Notes under the pieces: generated by a model
What the model saw: the letters and a program-made list of their open reading frames with translations, nothing else
What the model was told of the DNA's origin: nothing
The model's database searches: none
NCBI GenBank assembly: GCA_964503475.1
Contig: CAZCZU010000007.1
Coordinates: 15,906-79,905, forward strand
Source: CAZCZU01 sp964503475
Lineage (GTDB): Bacteria > Pseudomonadota > Zetaproteobacteria > Mariprofundales > Mariprofundaceae
DNA length: 64,000 bases
Direction of reading: 5' to 3'
Shown here: positions 16,401 to 23,249 of the stretch, one piece after another
Position numbering within the stretch: the stretch's first letter is position 1
How the letters are laid out: the number at the start of each line of letters is the position of its first letter
Made by a program: the position numbers and the translations under genes

Positions 16401-18677
16401 GCACCGCTGACCTATATCCAGTTTGCCACCGATTTCGCTGCTGCGTTCACGGCCAAGTCGATGCAGGTGGCCACCGGTGCGGCCTGGGAGGCCGGGCAGG
16501 CTGCACAGGGCAAGCAGTTCTGGGTACTGCGTTACGGCAAGAACGGTATCAGCGTCAGTGCCGATACCTCGTCTCCGGCCGAATATTATGCGCCGCGCCC
16601 GCTCTCCAACCAGTTGTTGTCGCAAAAGGATGTGGCGATACAGGCTTTCGATACCACGACGGGCATACTGAAGCCGGGGACTCCCTTCACGGTATCCGAT
16701 GTCGATCTCGATGCGTTGATGGGACGTTTCCTGCTGGCTGTCGAGCGCTTTTTGACACCGGAGTCGGCCGTGGCGGCCTCCATTGCCAACAGTGGTGCAT
16801 TTGCCGATATTCTGACCGCCAAGCGCGATATTGCCGAAAACCTGTGCCAGACAATGACCAACCTTACGTCCGGCAAGAGCTACTCGGATCCATCCTCGGC
16901 CACGCCGGCCATGGCGGCCGCCGTGGAGAAACTGAAGCAGGAGTGCCTGGTTTCGCTGACCAACTTCTACGAGATGGATGCCGTGATCAGCCAGGCGCTG
17001 AAGGGGAGTTGTCAGGGTGGGGGCAAGCCGCCGCGGCTCAACCTGTTCGGTTCGCCGACCGATTCCTCGGCCACCGCACAGCCCGACAGCAATTTCTCGC
17101 TCTCGACGGGCAAGGCCCCGATCAACGATGGCGCTTCCTACCTGGCCTATAGCCTGAAAAGCAAACGCAAGGGTATGGACGGCCAGTTCAATGCGCCGCT
17201 CCAGTTCGATGTGGGTGCCATTGAGCACGATATGCAGACGATTTCGGACGGTGCGATCGACTACACCTCCGGTGCCTGGGTGCGTCTGCTGCTGGCGCCG
17301 CAGCCGATCCAGCTCGGCGATATCGATTTCCAGATTCCATTGCGTGCCTATCCGATGCCGCCATCGCTGCTCGGGCAGGATTATGCATCGGTGCTCGACG
17401 AGGGCAGCGTCAGCGGCCTGAGCGGGCAGTCCGGCACCCTGATCGACAAGGCCAAGGAGTGGGCCTTCGATGTGGTATACGGCCATCGCTATGTGGCACA
17501 GGACACCATCTACAACCGGACCACGCTCAATATCGGTCTGCAGGGCGGACCCGAGATGCTGTTTGCGGAGAGTGGCAAGACCCTGCTCGAGGCCTTGACC
17601 GATTTCGACCAGAACATCGCGCCGATCGAGCGTTTCATGGCCGAGAATCTGAAGCAGGCCCTCGGGGGGCAGCCCGCACCGTCGAATCTGATCAATGCCG
17701 TGGCATCGTTCGCTTCGCTGGTGCAGGAGGTGGCCGCTTCCGACTGGGGGCTGACGAGCGGGCCGGAGACGGAGATGCTTTTGCAGAGTTCCGGCCTGCA
17801 GCCGTATCAATCCCAGTACATGGTGAGCGAGGGCGTGCCCAATCCGGCGACGGGCAAGGATGACGGTATCTTCTATGTCGAGGTGGCGCGTGGCTCGCAG
17901 GAGGCGGGTTATCAGAAGATCGCGCCGCTTCCCGAGGTATGCATCGAGGGGTTGACGACTGACAAGGTGGGCAGCGAAGCGGAGCCGGCCTATTACCGCT
18001 TCCTGGATGCGCAGAAGAAGCCGCTGACGAAGCTGGCTGCAGCGGCCTATACGGAACGGACGTTGAAGCTGCAGCCGCTGAATATCATCGACCGCCAGAA
18101 TGGCCGGGCCGAGATCAAGGTGGTGCGCAACCAGGGACTGCCGGCGGCATTTGTCTACGAAACCCCCTATGTCTCCTACCCCGAGATCGTGACACCGCAT
18201 CTCGACCTGAGCACGGCGATCGATTTCTCTGCCGTGGGCGGAGGCACGAGCGGCCAGAATCTGCCAACGCATCTGCAGGATCTGTTCAACGTGCTGTTGA
18301 CCGGTACGGATGACAAGGTTTCGGAGCAGTCGGGCAGTTTCAGGATCGTCGGTTACTATCAGTATCCGCTGGCGGGGGATGCAGGCACGGGGGCGCACAG
18401 TCTGCCGCAGATCGAGGTGCCCGTGCTGTTCAGTCTGCCGATGCCGTTGCCGTTTGATCCATCCAATCCGGATGTGCAGGCCTATATCAAAAATGCCGGC
18501 AATCGCATGCAGGCCTGGGTAACGAATAACCGGCCGGCGCATTTGGCTGCTGGCGCTAACGGTTCAGGAAGTTTCCGTTTCGACATCACCATTTTCACCG
18601 AGTTGTCGAAGTCGGGCGAGCCGATTCTGCGCTTGAGGAATCTCTATCTGCCTGTCGACAGCGTGAAACCGGATTAA
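10395..18677 (+). CDS. Giant protein of unknown function (2760 aa)
   Basis: This is the longest gene in the window. Translation may begin at the ATG at 10395, overlapping the previous stop, or at the GTG codons 10419/10422 just after a strong GGGAGGGGG site. There is no signal peptide. The N-terminal 430 residues hold at least three imperfect repeats (starting near residues 83, 206 and 337), each with a Pro-led segment, then a beta stretch such as SLQSVSFTLATDT, VVDLDFYTDLSSKSVSFSAN or CDVSYTTGGSDYSFNG. Residues about 740-930 are aromatic and Gly-rich with a hydrophobic part (VDLVIITASVLVRLVATAVL). A fibronectin-like phrase (WTDVFGNQAASP) lies near 1718. The last gene of the operon; family not recognised. 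Confidence 0.78.
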   Translation: MSETKGGGVVTENPKQQLVDKIKQSLASGTPFIADYQSLINIADDPKKPLVYVTVEIDTTLDSLAQMPSLVGLPVGNLVPTNMPLLKEVFSSISLQSVSFTLATDTKSISDIQCIIAFGKDDTDATLPITDKFAVSLKTLALTLVTPGGGLPPQLLAGAQGGMQINGKPLDVEVLFPDASLSVKESPLVYITIADFLSLFELDAGSPFADLNVVDLDFYTDLSSKSVSFSANVIYDGGSDQFLPLIPDTLGMSQMGFGFSHDAGVNSGSVSGTLDFKLPTGQATTGLIFAVEADYGSKVWKFSGDIDVAATKQAWKVTDDKGLTLAAISQNMFGIEGSLLPQGLASLYIASCDVSYTTGGSDYSFNGVFGGQWQIFDLDVQTQVSIAISSQTADSKVVKKQCVNCEFIIAVEGYGNNGFEFELGYDFVNKSATAAIPAIGLEGSFADDTVSLTFAETLALEALVEWFVRSATGNPGFAFSPLWSEIFSPFAIPAKTELSIGLKDKSVSCTYPVNKSFFGNTLDSIKIDYDPTKSKDERLQLQLEGDFPGLILSNGEAPEKGKPVAWNPSKPGSEPAVPGLGSKFELDMVALGQHIAFPTPAPKTVEDAVSTLIKALEDEQHIFPKGLEFSDQSGWLIGAKAVFVGQIEAEIIFNDPNIYGLMITVVKPKGKTPSDPKLAAFEGLYFEVLYRKINDAIGEYYVALTLPEKFRKLDFGEVVVQLPSFSLAIYTNGNFKIDLGFPYKADFSKSFVLTYLVFTGQGGFYFGYLSGATADSLPAYNPKLGDFNPVIEFGLGLAVGIQRGFSAGPLSAQVSLLLEAIVQGTYAKYSLIQVPASGPSSDIYYKMQGTVRFVGQLTGKVDLVIITASVLVRLVATAVLVMEAYRKTQAGFSVEVSVAVTVKIGIGFFSIHVHLSFDTTVTESFEFGSNGRGLWEPDSQALEAIMLGGEAGNGFQVGWQPVQFSDKGDTFCQLNTYFVPQLTIAGANEPHYVGMLYLNNPQQPVSGKVDYQDTTPSFGDFASGVLLWVLNACNNGGSTTPISRTDAMAKPVSAADVANMQAFFDQTNDPFTLAQLQAFTSCYYQLKVAPLAEGNGKQADYGLAFFPMLNELQVSYKESDQPAMLMRMESLSVTDDFLEHLSGGMGQGALAQEYLAGFATAKRPVVGESTPLSLDQRMLLDYVLLVIKFGLKETATQMAAAKPPATIGDLLNGLQGKFGGAAGYASRYMLHGIRMAESTSAAALDPLYRLTGQQFPVGGTTADSATIELALAKGADDHWNMSFPSGDALVIESGDGLFKSPKQIAEDMTLDFNPAAGGQVTAGALDIAYTAPKRFGLNMKTDWNMPINGKESTLWSLPTGLMHAIAAGGGKTPFAIYQGSYDSSSGAASEPAALLPAEFSWATQISFTVRRIADASSGTGGKTYLDGIYELAGVDATGLLRLADMLEQQGQSGDISLAFAYAVKNSQGHVTAFQSDTNDTLRWSMVKSNLSTESRPPAQMFLAIAEGAGDTAAIHSFLMQLWEGGITNSGGYYFHYFDGEQGVPANLFDADGKAELMAIVNFANAKEAIAPAAYVNALQTVHPSGENSFFYASADGIEETTATILPGHIGIEVSRPVPPSGGSAAPGKEDYGPSLNHLYNLLTCYISKIGDAEPTAPMRTTGITPLNDSGSTGDASPWVYRKVLPLMPAMVPGGDGKQPPAGLNPYTAVGQEVSFFSAWTDVFGNQAASPSSVVSPILVGYYDPVMGLGQLPHLGSSYSFSSGADSARLEVQFGFNADSYAAYQAEFVQLYAAVAKAMSSLSGEAGAAWQACTTLAKRSTMIADALAGDYGTPGPEAATLQAAQEQLASVEQRLNNDQQCYATFYYQLTRFDDPKKNITAYLASSMLNPIKDAGGNTLPGIDIGTDTLQANAASVYAFFSALTAWLGNDPSKALPAGPTLKPLTLSQGFAPADLVGDYLYVLDVSLVLVRDESYVLEKFRHGEAQTSTSTLLPQYDAQASKDAPLTYIQFATDFAAAFTAKSMQVATGAAWEAGQAAQGKQFWVLRYGKNGISVSADTSSPAEYYAPRPLSNQLLSQKDVAIQAFDTTTGILKPGTPFTVSDVDLDALMGRFLLAVERFLTPESAVAASIANSGAFADILTAKRDIAENLCQTMTNLTSGKSYSDPSSATPAMAAAVEKLKQECLVSLTNFYEMDAVISQALKGSCQGGGKPPRLNLFGSPTDSSATAQPDSNFSLSTGKAPINDGASYLAYSLKSKRKGMDGQFNAPLQFDVGAIEHDMQTISDGAIDYTSGAWVRLLLAPQPIQLGDIDFQIPLRAYPMPPSLLGQDYASVLDEGSVSGLSGQSGTLIDKAKEWAFDVVYGHRYVAQDTIYNRTTLNIGLQGGPEMLFAESGKTLLEALTDFDQNIAPIERFMAENLKQALGGQPAPSNLINAVASFASLVQEVAASDWGLTSGPETEMLLQSSGLQPYQSQYMVSEGVPNPATGKDDGIFYVEVARGSQEAGYQKIAPLPEVCIEGLTTDKVGSEAEPAYYRFLDAQKKPLTKLAAAAYTERTLKLQPLNIIDRQNGRAEIKVVRNQGLPAAFVYETPYVSYPEIVTPHLDLSTAIDFSAVGGGTSGQNLPTHLQDLFNVLLTGTDDKVSEQSGSFRIVGYYQYPLAGDAGTGAHSLPQIEVPVLFSLPMPLPFDPSNPDVQAYIKNAGNRMQAWVTNNRPAHLAAGANGSGSFRFDITIFTELSKSGEPILRLRNLYLPVDSVKPD

Positions 18678-18752
18678 ACCGGATGCTTTCAGGGCGAGCC
18701 TGTCGAAGCGACGAATGCCGGCCATAGCCAGTGGTGGCGACAGGAGGCCTGC

Positions 18753-19589
18753 CTACGTGTCGAGGTGGCTGAAGGGAGCCACCCGGTTGCGGCCGTGCTC
18801 CTTGGCCGCATAAAGCGCCTTGTCGGCGCAGTCGATCAGTTCATTGCCTGTTTTGATCTCGCGGCTCAATTCGGCAACACCGATGCTGATGGTGAGCCGT
18901 ACACTTTTCTGGCCGCCGCCCTCGCTGCTCAATATCAGCTCATGTTCCGCCACGCGCTCGCGCAGCCGCTCGGCCAGTCGGGTCGCTTCATGTTCCACAC
19001 TGTCCGGTGCGACAATGACAATCTCCTCGCCGCCGTAACGTGCCACCACATCCGGGCTGCGTACCGCATCGAGCAGCAGCTTGCCGAGATAGCTCAGGGC
19101 AAGATCGCCGGCATGGTGGCCATGCAGGTCGTTTACCCGTTTGAAATGGTCGATGTCGATCATCAGTACGGATAGGGGACGGCCATAACGTTTGGCCCGG
19201 GCGACCTCGTTGGCCAGGCGCCGATCGAGGTAGCGACGATTGTAGATGCCGGTGAGTGCATCGGTGATGTTCTCCTCCTCCAGCAGCGCCATGCGGCGCA
19301 AATCGGTGGTGGTTCGCAGGAATAGCGTGGTGGTGAACCATACGAACAGACTGCCGGAGAGGAAGACCAGCGGCACGACATGATCGTGTATTTCATTGAA
19401 CAGATGATGATGCCAGAAGAGGATGCCGTAGATCGCAAAGCCGACAATGAACAGGAGAATCATCCCCAACAGGCCGCGCCAGGAGTTGCGCAGCATGCTG
19501 TTCGGAACGAGAGCAATAAGCCTGCGCACCGGCCGAAGCGAGGCTATGAGAATGATGATGCTCAATACGATCAGCAGATTCCAAATCAT
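18753..19589 (-). CDS. Membrane diguanylate cyclase (GGDEF)
   Basis: A 278-residue protein that should make the second messenger cyclic di-GMP from two GTP. Three membrane segments lie near residues 4-22, 39-58 and 72-91, followed by a GGDEF domain beginning at TDALTGIYNRRYLD. The active-site motif is GGEEI (GGEEF-type, with Ile at the last place). An RSPD sequence five residues upstream fits the RxxD inhibitory site for product feedback. No phosphodiesterase or sensory PAS domain is present. The ATG has a GGAG site five bases upstream. It faces the end of the giant-protein operon (convergent). A diverged, broken copy of its 3' end lies at 4292-4405. Confidence 0.93.
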   Translation of the reverse strand: MIWNLLIVLSIIILIASLRPVRRLIALVPNSMLRNSWRGLLGMILLFIVGFAIYGILFWHHHLFNEIHDHVVPLVFLSGSLFVWFTTTLFLRTTTDLRRMALLEEENITDALTGIYNRRYLDRRLANEVARAKRYGRPLSVLMIDIDHFKRVNDLHGHHAGDLALSYLGKLLLDAVRSPDVVARYGGEEIVIVAPDSVEHEATRLAERLRERVAEHELILSSEGGGQKSVRLTISIGVAELSREIKTGNELIDCADKALYAAKEHGRNRVAPFSHLDT

Positions 19590-19667
19590 GGTTACTCCGG
19601 CTTGTGACTGCTCTACTGCTCCTGCCCTGGAATCAGTATAGACGGCATTCCCCTACAAAGAGGGCGG

Positions 19668-20210
19668 CTATGTGCGCTTCCAGGTCTCCGGAACGATCTC
19701 CAGCGACTGTTCGCCATCGGTGAGCAGCAGGTGGCCATCCTGGATGGTGCATTGCAGGCGCATGCTGCGTGCGGCCATGCGGCCCAGGGCAGCTACGGCT
19801 TCGTCATCGATGGTGTGCACCGCGAGGTTATCGAAGCGGCCGAGCTTGCCAACGAGCTGCTCCCACCAGATGGCTCCGCTGTGAGCCTGGTAATTGTAGA
19901 TCACCACCTTGCGAGCCCGGCCGCAGGCCCTTCGGATGCGGCGTTCGTCGGGCTGCCCCAGCTCGATCCACAGCTCGATCTCATCCGAATAGTTCTTCAG
20001 CCAGATATCCGGTTCGTCATCCGTACTCAGTCCTTTGCTGAACTGCAGCCCCTCGCAGGCATGCAGGGCGAAGGCCACCAGGCGCACCATCATGCGCTCG
20101 TCGGTCTCCGACGGATGGCGGGCGATGGTGAGTTGATGGTCGGCATAGTAGTGGCGATCCAGATCGGTGATCTGCAGCTCGGCCTTGTGGATGGTTGCTT
20201 TCAGTGCCAT
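19668..20210 (-). CDS. yaeQ: YaeQ family protein
   Basis: The 180-residue product begins MALKATIHKAELQI and continues with HYYADHQLTIARHPSETDER, LWIELGQPDERRIRRACG and YNYQ, all typical of the YaeQ family, a compact fold related to PD-(D/E)XK nucleases. The biochemical role is not established; genetic work in enterobacteria linked it to compensation for loss of RfaH. I chose the ATG at 20210 because the family starts at MALKA; a longer frame to 20246 adds 12 unrelated residues. The ribosome site is weak. It stands alone on the minus strand between the diguanylate cyclase and a terminator. Confidence 0.9.
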   Translation of the reverse strand: MALKATIHKAELQITDLDRHYYADHQLTIARHPSETDERMMVRLVAFALHACEGLQFSKGLSTDDEPDIWLKNYSDEIELWIELGQPDERRIRRACGRARKVVIYNYQAHSGAIWWEQLVGKLGRFDNLAVHTIDDEAVAALGRMAARSMRLQCTIQDGHLLLTDGEQSLEIVPETWKRT

Positions 20211-20266
20211 GGCGCGGCTTCTAAGCGATTGGCGAATGGCTGGCAAGCAGAAGAGACTGCTTTAAC

Positions 20267-20294
20267 GAAAAAGGGGAGAGCCGAATGGCTCTCC
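20267..20294 (-). terminator. Rho-independent terminator (minus strand)
   Basis: A perfect 8-bp stem, GGAGAGCC and GGCTCTCC around a four-base loop (20275-20294), is followed on the minus strand by CC and a run of five Ts (20268-20272). It lies about 190 bp beyond the stop of the IMPACT-family gene at 20488-21111, so it would end that transcript or a separate short one starting in the gap 20295-20487. That gap holds small hairpins (for example around CCCATGCGTGGG) but no convincing gene. Confidence 0.75.
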
Positions 20295-20487
20295 TCTCTG
20301 CAGCGGGCGCGTCCATGCGTCCTTGCTACTCATCGAGCTCATGCGGCGATCATGTGCGCCTGCTCTGTTGGCGCTGTCATGCACGTCGAAAACCGCAGGC
20401 CGAGTAAGAGAAAGTAGAGTGAAGCGGAGGCAATGATGTGATGCCACCCACGCATGGGAGTGTCAACTTACGCGTGGTTCGCGTGCC

Positions 20488-21111
20488 TTATTCCGTACTT
20501 GGGAAGTGAACGGATGCACTGCCGTGGCTGTGATTGGTAACCGCATCGCTCAGTTCCTGCTCCCGGCCGCAGGGTAGTGACACGGCGAAGTAAACCTCGT
20601 TTTGGTAATTACTGCCGACGATGGTGATATCCATTTGCTCCAGCAGGCGGCGGATACCACTCTCAAGCGCGAAGGGGAAACGGATCGTAGCCTCGGTGGT
20701 GGCGACACGCTTACCAAGCTCCAGGGCATCGATGCCCTGCTGCACGGAAGCGGAGTAGGCGCGCACCAGCCCGCCGGCGCCCAGCTTGACGCCGCCAAAG
20801 TAGCGGCTGACCACGACGACGATCTCGCCGATGCCCTTATGCTGCAGCACGTTCAACATCGGTTTGCCGGCCGTCCCCTGCGGTTCACCATCATCCGATG
20901 ATGCGCGCTCAATACTGCTGACCGGGTGTCCGGCGATGTAGGCCCAGCAGTGGTGGCGTGCCTCGGGCTCTCGTGCCCGGACCTGTTCGATAAAGGCGAG
21001 GGCTTCCGCCTTGCCAGCCGCAGGGGCGATATCGCAGATAAAGCGGCTGCGCTTTACCTCAGTCTCGGTCGTGACGGGCCCAGCCGGAATCGGGTAGGCA
21101 TGCGGGTTCAT
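20488..21111 (-). CDS. yigZ: IMPACT/YigZ family protein
   Basis: A 207-residue protein of the IMPACT family: N-terminal domain with KRSRFICDIAPA, HHCWAYIAG, SSDDGEPQGTAGKPML and VVVVSRYFGGVKLGAGGLVR, then a C-terminal ferredoxin-like domain of about 70 residues. The human homologue modulates translation through GCN1; the bacterial role is unclear, with a ribosome or nucleic-acid-binding function assumed. The length is normal for YigZ. The ribosome site before the ATG is weak. The gene is alone on its strand and is followed after about 190 bp by a minus-strand terminator. Confidence 0.92.
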   Translation of the reverse strand: MNPHAYPIPAGPVTTETEVKRSRFICDIAPAAGKAEALAFIEQVRAREPEARHHCWAYIAGHPVSSIERASSDDGEPQGTAGKPMLNVLQHKGIGEIVVVVSRYFGGVKLGAGGLVRAYSASVQQGIDALELGKRVATTEATIRFPFALESGIRRLLEQMDITIVGSNYQNEVYFAVSLPCGREQELSDAVTNHSHGSASVHFPSTE

Positions 21112-21180
21112 CGTTCATGTCTCGTGGCAGGCATGGCGGCAGCGTAATGCAATTCTCCATTTGCGACAAAACAGGAAGCC

Positions 21181-21202
21181 AGCCATGCGCTAACGCATGG
21201 CT
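21181..21202. repeat. Perfect 9-bp inverted repeat
   Basis: AGCCATGCG and CGCATGGCT are separated by the four bases CTAA. There is no T-run on either side, so it is not a standard terminator. It lies about 70 bp upstream of the yigZ start and could be an operator or a repetitive hairpin; the core CATGCG also occurs in a hairpin near 20450. Confidence 0.5.
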
Positions 21203-21440
21203 ATGCCAAAGAGATGGCGAAATCCGGAGCAGGAGAGCCTGACTTTATAAGATTTTACTAAAGTTTTCCACTGTGATGCCAATCAGGGCCGACAGGAGGC
21301 CATATAGATGCCGAAGGTTCAAAGGCGCTGTACATGTGCATCGTAACGTGTTATTAAATAAGGGGGAAACCATATGCCTAAATATTAGGCAAAATATCGC
21401 TTTGTTGAATTGGCTGAAAAATGGGGCGCCTATTCGCAAC

Positions 21441-21461
21441 TTATCCACGAAGTTATCCACA
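21441..21461 (+). promoter_or_regulatory. Two tandem DnaA-box matches
   Basis: TTATCCACG at 21441-21449 and TTATCCACA at 21453-21461 lie in the same direction three bases apart. The second is a perfect match to the DnaA consensus TTATNCACA and the first has one mismatch. A weaker match, TTTTCCACT, is near 21256. All are in an AT-rich stretch with palindromes and no gene. This is what one expects of a replication origin or of a DnaA-controlled promoter, but dnaA, dnaN or gidA are not in the window. Confidence 0.55.
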
Positions 21462-21570
21462 GGCTTTGTGTATGAGTACGATAACTCATTACTAACTAGC
21501 CAGTTAGCCGCTTTTATTGCCCAGGAGGCGGCACATGAAAGCAGACTCGATGGCAGCCATGCCGAGTCGT

Positions 21571-23235
21571 TTAGAAGGGCGGGGGAACCTCGAACTCCAG
21601 CCGTACCCCGCTGAGCGGATGGGTGAAAGCAAGGCGGCGGGCATGCAGCATCATGCGCTCATCCGGTTCACCGTAGAGGGCATCGCCGAGGATCGGAGCA
21701 TTCAGGCCATCGGGGTGGGCGGCATGCATGCGCAGCTGATGGGTACGGCCGGTGAGGGGGTAGAAGCGAACACGAGTGCTCGTCTCGCGGCGCTCGATTA
21801 CCTGCCAGCGGGTGACCGCCGGTTTGCCGTGTTCGAAATCGACCATCTGGCGTGGGCGGTCATCGAAGTCGGTGCGCAGCGGCAGGCTGATTTCACCTTG
21901 CTCTATGCCATCAGGCAGGCGTCGATCAAGGAGCGCCTCGTAGCATTTTTCGACGCTGCGGCCGATGAACTGGCGCTGCAGCCTCTTGTGGGTACGCAGA
22001 TCGCGGGCCGCGATCAAGAGGCCTGAGGTGGCCATGTCCAGTCGATGCACGAGTGTGAGCTCAGGGCTGTCCGGATAGCGGGCCTGCAGGCGAGTGAATA
22101 TGCAATCCTTCCGGGCCTTGCCCGGCATCGACAACAGGCCTGCTGGTTTGTTGACCACAATCAGCTGCGCATCCTCATAGACTACCTGTGGTTCATTCTC
22201 GCTAATCTCCTGCACGTAGTCAGGCTCAGGCTCCACATTCAGTCCCCTGAGCATGAAGGGGAGGATCGGATGGCATTTGCCACGGCAGGCAGGATAGAAG
22301 CGGCCGTGGTGGCGGACGCCTGTCGAAGGTGGGGCCCCCCACCAGAACTCGGCCAGGGCCAGCGGCGTGAGATCATGTTTAAGGGCATAGTGGATGAGTT
22401 TGGGCGCGGCACAGTCGCCGGCCCCGGCGGGAGGTGTATCACCGGGGTAGAAATGACAGAGCAGTTCGCGTTCTCCCTGCCAGTTCTCCAGCAGGTAGGA
22501 GTCGAATACCTGACGATGCAGTTCGCGCGAGCGGGTCGTGCGCCTGTCTCTGAGGGCCGCAATGTCGGTATCCAGGCGATCCAGCTTCTCCTGCACCTGC
22601 TGCAGGTGCTGTTGCCACGCATTGGTGGCATCGGTCGCCTCGCGCTTGTGGTGCTGGCTGGCCAGGGCCAGGGCGGCCATTTGAGTTTCGCGCTCGTTAT
22701 CGGGCAGTCCGGCCAGGGCCTGACGCTGCAGTTTGCGATCGCTTTTGGCGGCCTTGTGTCGCGCCTTCAGCTCGGCCAGGGCGATATCGCGCTGCTTCTC
22801 AAGCTGCGTAATCCCGGTCAGTAGCCTGCAACGCTCTTCATCCTCTTCCAGCCTGCTGATCTCGGCGGTGAGAGCGGCCAGTTCGGCATTTCCGGACGGC
22901 AGGAAGCTCTCCTGCTGCTGCATGTCGAAAATAGGCGGTACGAAGCCGGGCAGCAACCATTCGCCCCCCATCATGGCCGAGAAGGCGGAGAGGTAGCCGA
23001 TGTCGCCATTCGTATCGCGTACCACCAGTACGCCGAACATCTTGCCGATGGCGGGGTTGGTGAAATCGCGCGGCCACTCCTGCGTGGCAGTCAGGCGCTG
23101 CTGCAGCAGTGCTGCTGCCTCGGCAGCCAGCGGATGCGGTGGCACGGCAAAGGGGGATGGGAAGATAGCCGGAATTTCAACTGCAGGCTTGAAGCGGCGT
23201 ATCAGCTTGTCCGGATTGGTCTGATCAATAGGCAT
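21571..23235 (-). CDS. rluA: RluA-family pseudouridine synthase (long form)
   Basis: A 554-residue enzyme that isomerises uridine to pseudouridine in rRNA or tRNA. The C-terminal 220 residues are the catalytic domain, with the RluA motif HRLDMATSGLL whose Asp is the catalytic residue, YEDAQLIVVNKPAGLLSMPG before it and LTGRTHQLRMH after it. The N-terminal half holds a conserved region ending in CHFYPGDTPPAGAGDCAAPK and RGKCHPILPFML, with a long charged coiled coil (about residues 120-240) inserted. This two-part layout is known from the longer RluA homologues. It is the third gene of a minus-strand operon after ppiC and cvfB, starting 14 bases after the cvfB stop. The exact target nucleotide is inferred only from family. 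Confidence 0.88.
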   Translation of the reverse strand: MPIDQTNPDKLIRRFKPAVEIPAIFPSPFAVPPHPLAAEAAALLQQRLTATQEWPRDFTNPAIGKMFGVLVVRDTNGDIGYLSAFSAMMGGEWLLPGFVPPIFDMQQQESFLPSGNAELAALTAEISRLEEDEERCRLLTGITQLEKQRDIALAELKARHKAAKSDRKLQRQALAGLPDNERETQMAALALASQHHKREATDATNAWQQHLQQVQEKLDRLDTDIAALRDRRTTRSRELHRQVFDSYLLENWQGERELLCHFYPGDTPPAGAGDCAAPKLIHYALKHDLTPLALAEFWWGAPPSTGVRHHGRFYPACRGKCHPILPFMLRGLNVEPEPDYVQEISENEPQVVYEDAQLIVVNKPAGLLSMPGKARKDCIFTRLQARYPDSPELTLVHRLDMATSGLLIAARDLRTHKRLQRQFIGRSVEKCYEALLDRRLPDGIEQGEISLPLRTDFDDRPRQMVDFEHGKPAVTRWQVIERRETSTRVRFYPLTGRTHQLRMHAAHPDGLNAPILGDALYGEPDERMMLHARRLAFTHPLSGVRLEFEVPPPF

Positions 23236-23249
23236 GTTTGGAACGCGCT

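Larger units (their letters stand above)
21112..21570. other. AT-rich intergenic region with palindromes and DnaA boxes
   Basis: No gene can be supported in these 460 bp. The first part has a 9-bp hairpin (21181-21202). From about 21240 to 21515 the sequence becomes visibly AT-rich compared with the rest of the window and holds small palindromes (GCCTAA/TTAGGC at 21376-21390, ATGAGT/ACTCAT at 21472-21489, CTAACT/AGTTAG at 21492-21507) and two close DnaA-box matches (listed separately). A good AGGAGG site with an ATG at 21535 points into the antisense of the pseudouridine synthase gene and is not convincing. Role unknown; origin-like or regulatory. Confidence 0.5.

Noticed and set aside
16368..18542. 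724-codon open frame antisense to the end of the giant gene
   Set aside because: The sense frame is continuous for 2760 codons and belongs to a coupled operon. The antisense product is Arg/His/Leu-rich and shapeless.
4292..19589. The two GGDEF stretches as attachment-site direct repeats of an integrative element
   Set aside because: The copies are only about 70 percent identical, with no integrase or tRNA gene nearby, so they are not recent target duplications. Kept only as a weak historical hint.
21535..22026. Plus-strand frame with a perfect AGGAGG site, ATG at 21535
   Set aside because: Its body is antisense to the conserved catalytic domain of the pseudouridine synthase and has no recognisable sequence. 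The ribosome-site match in a purine-rich place is likely chance.
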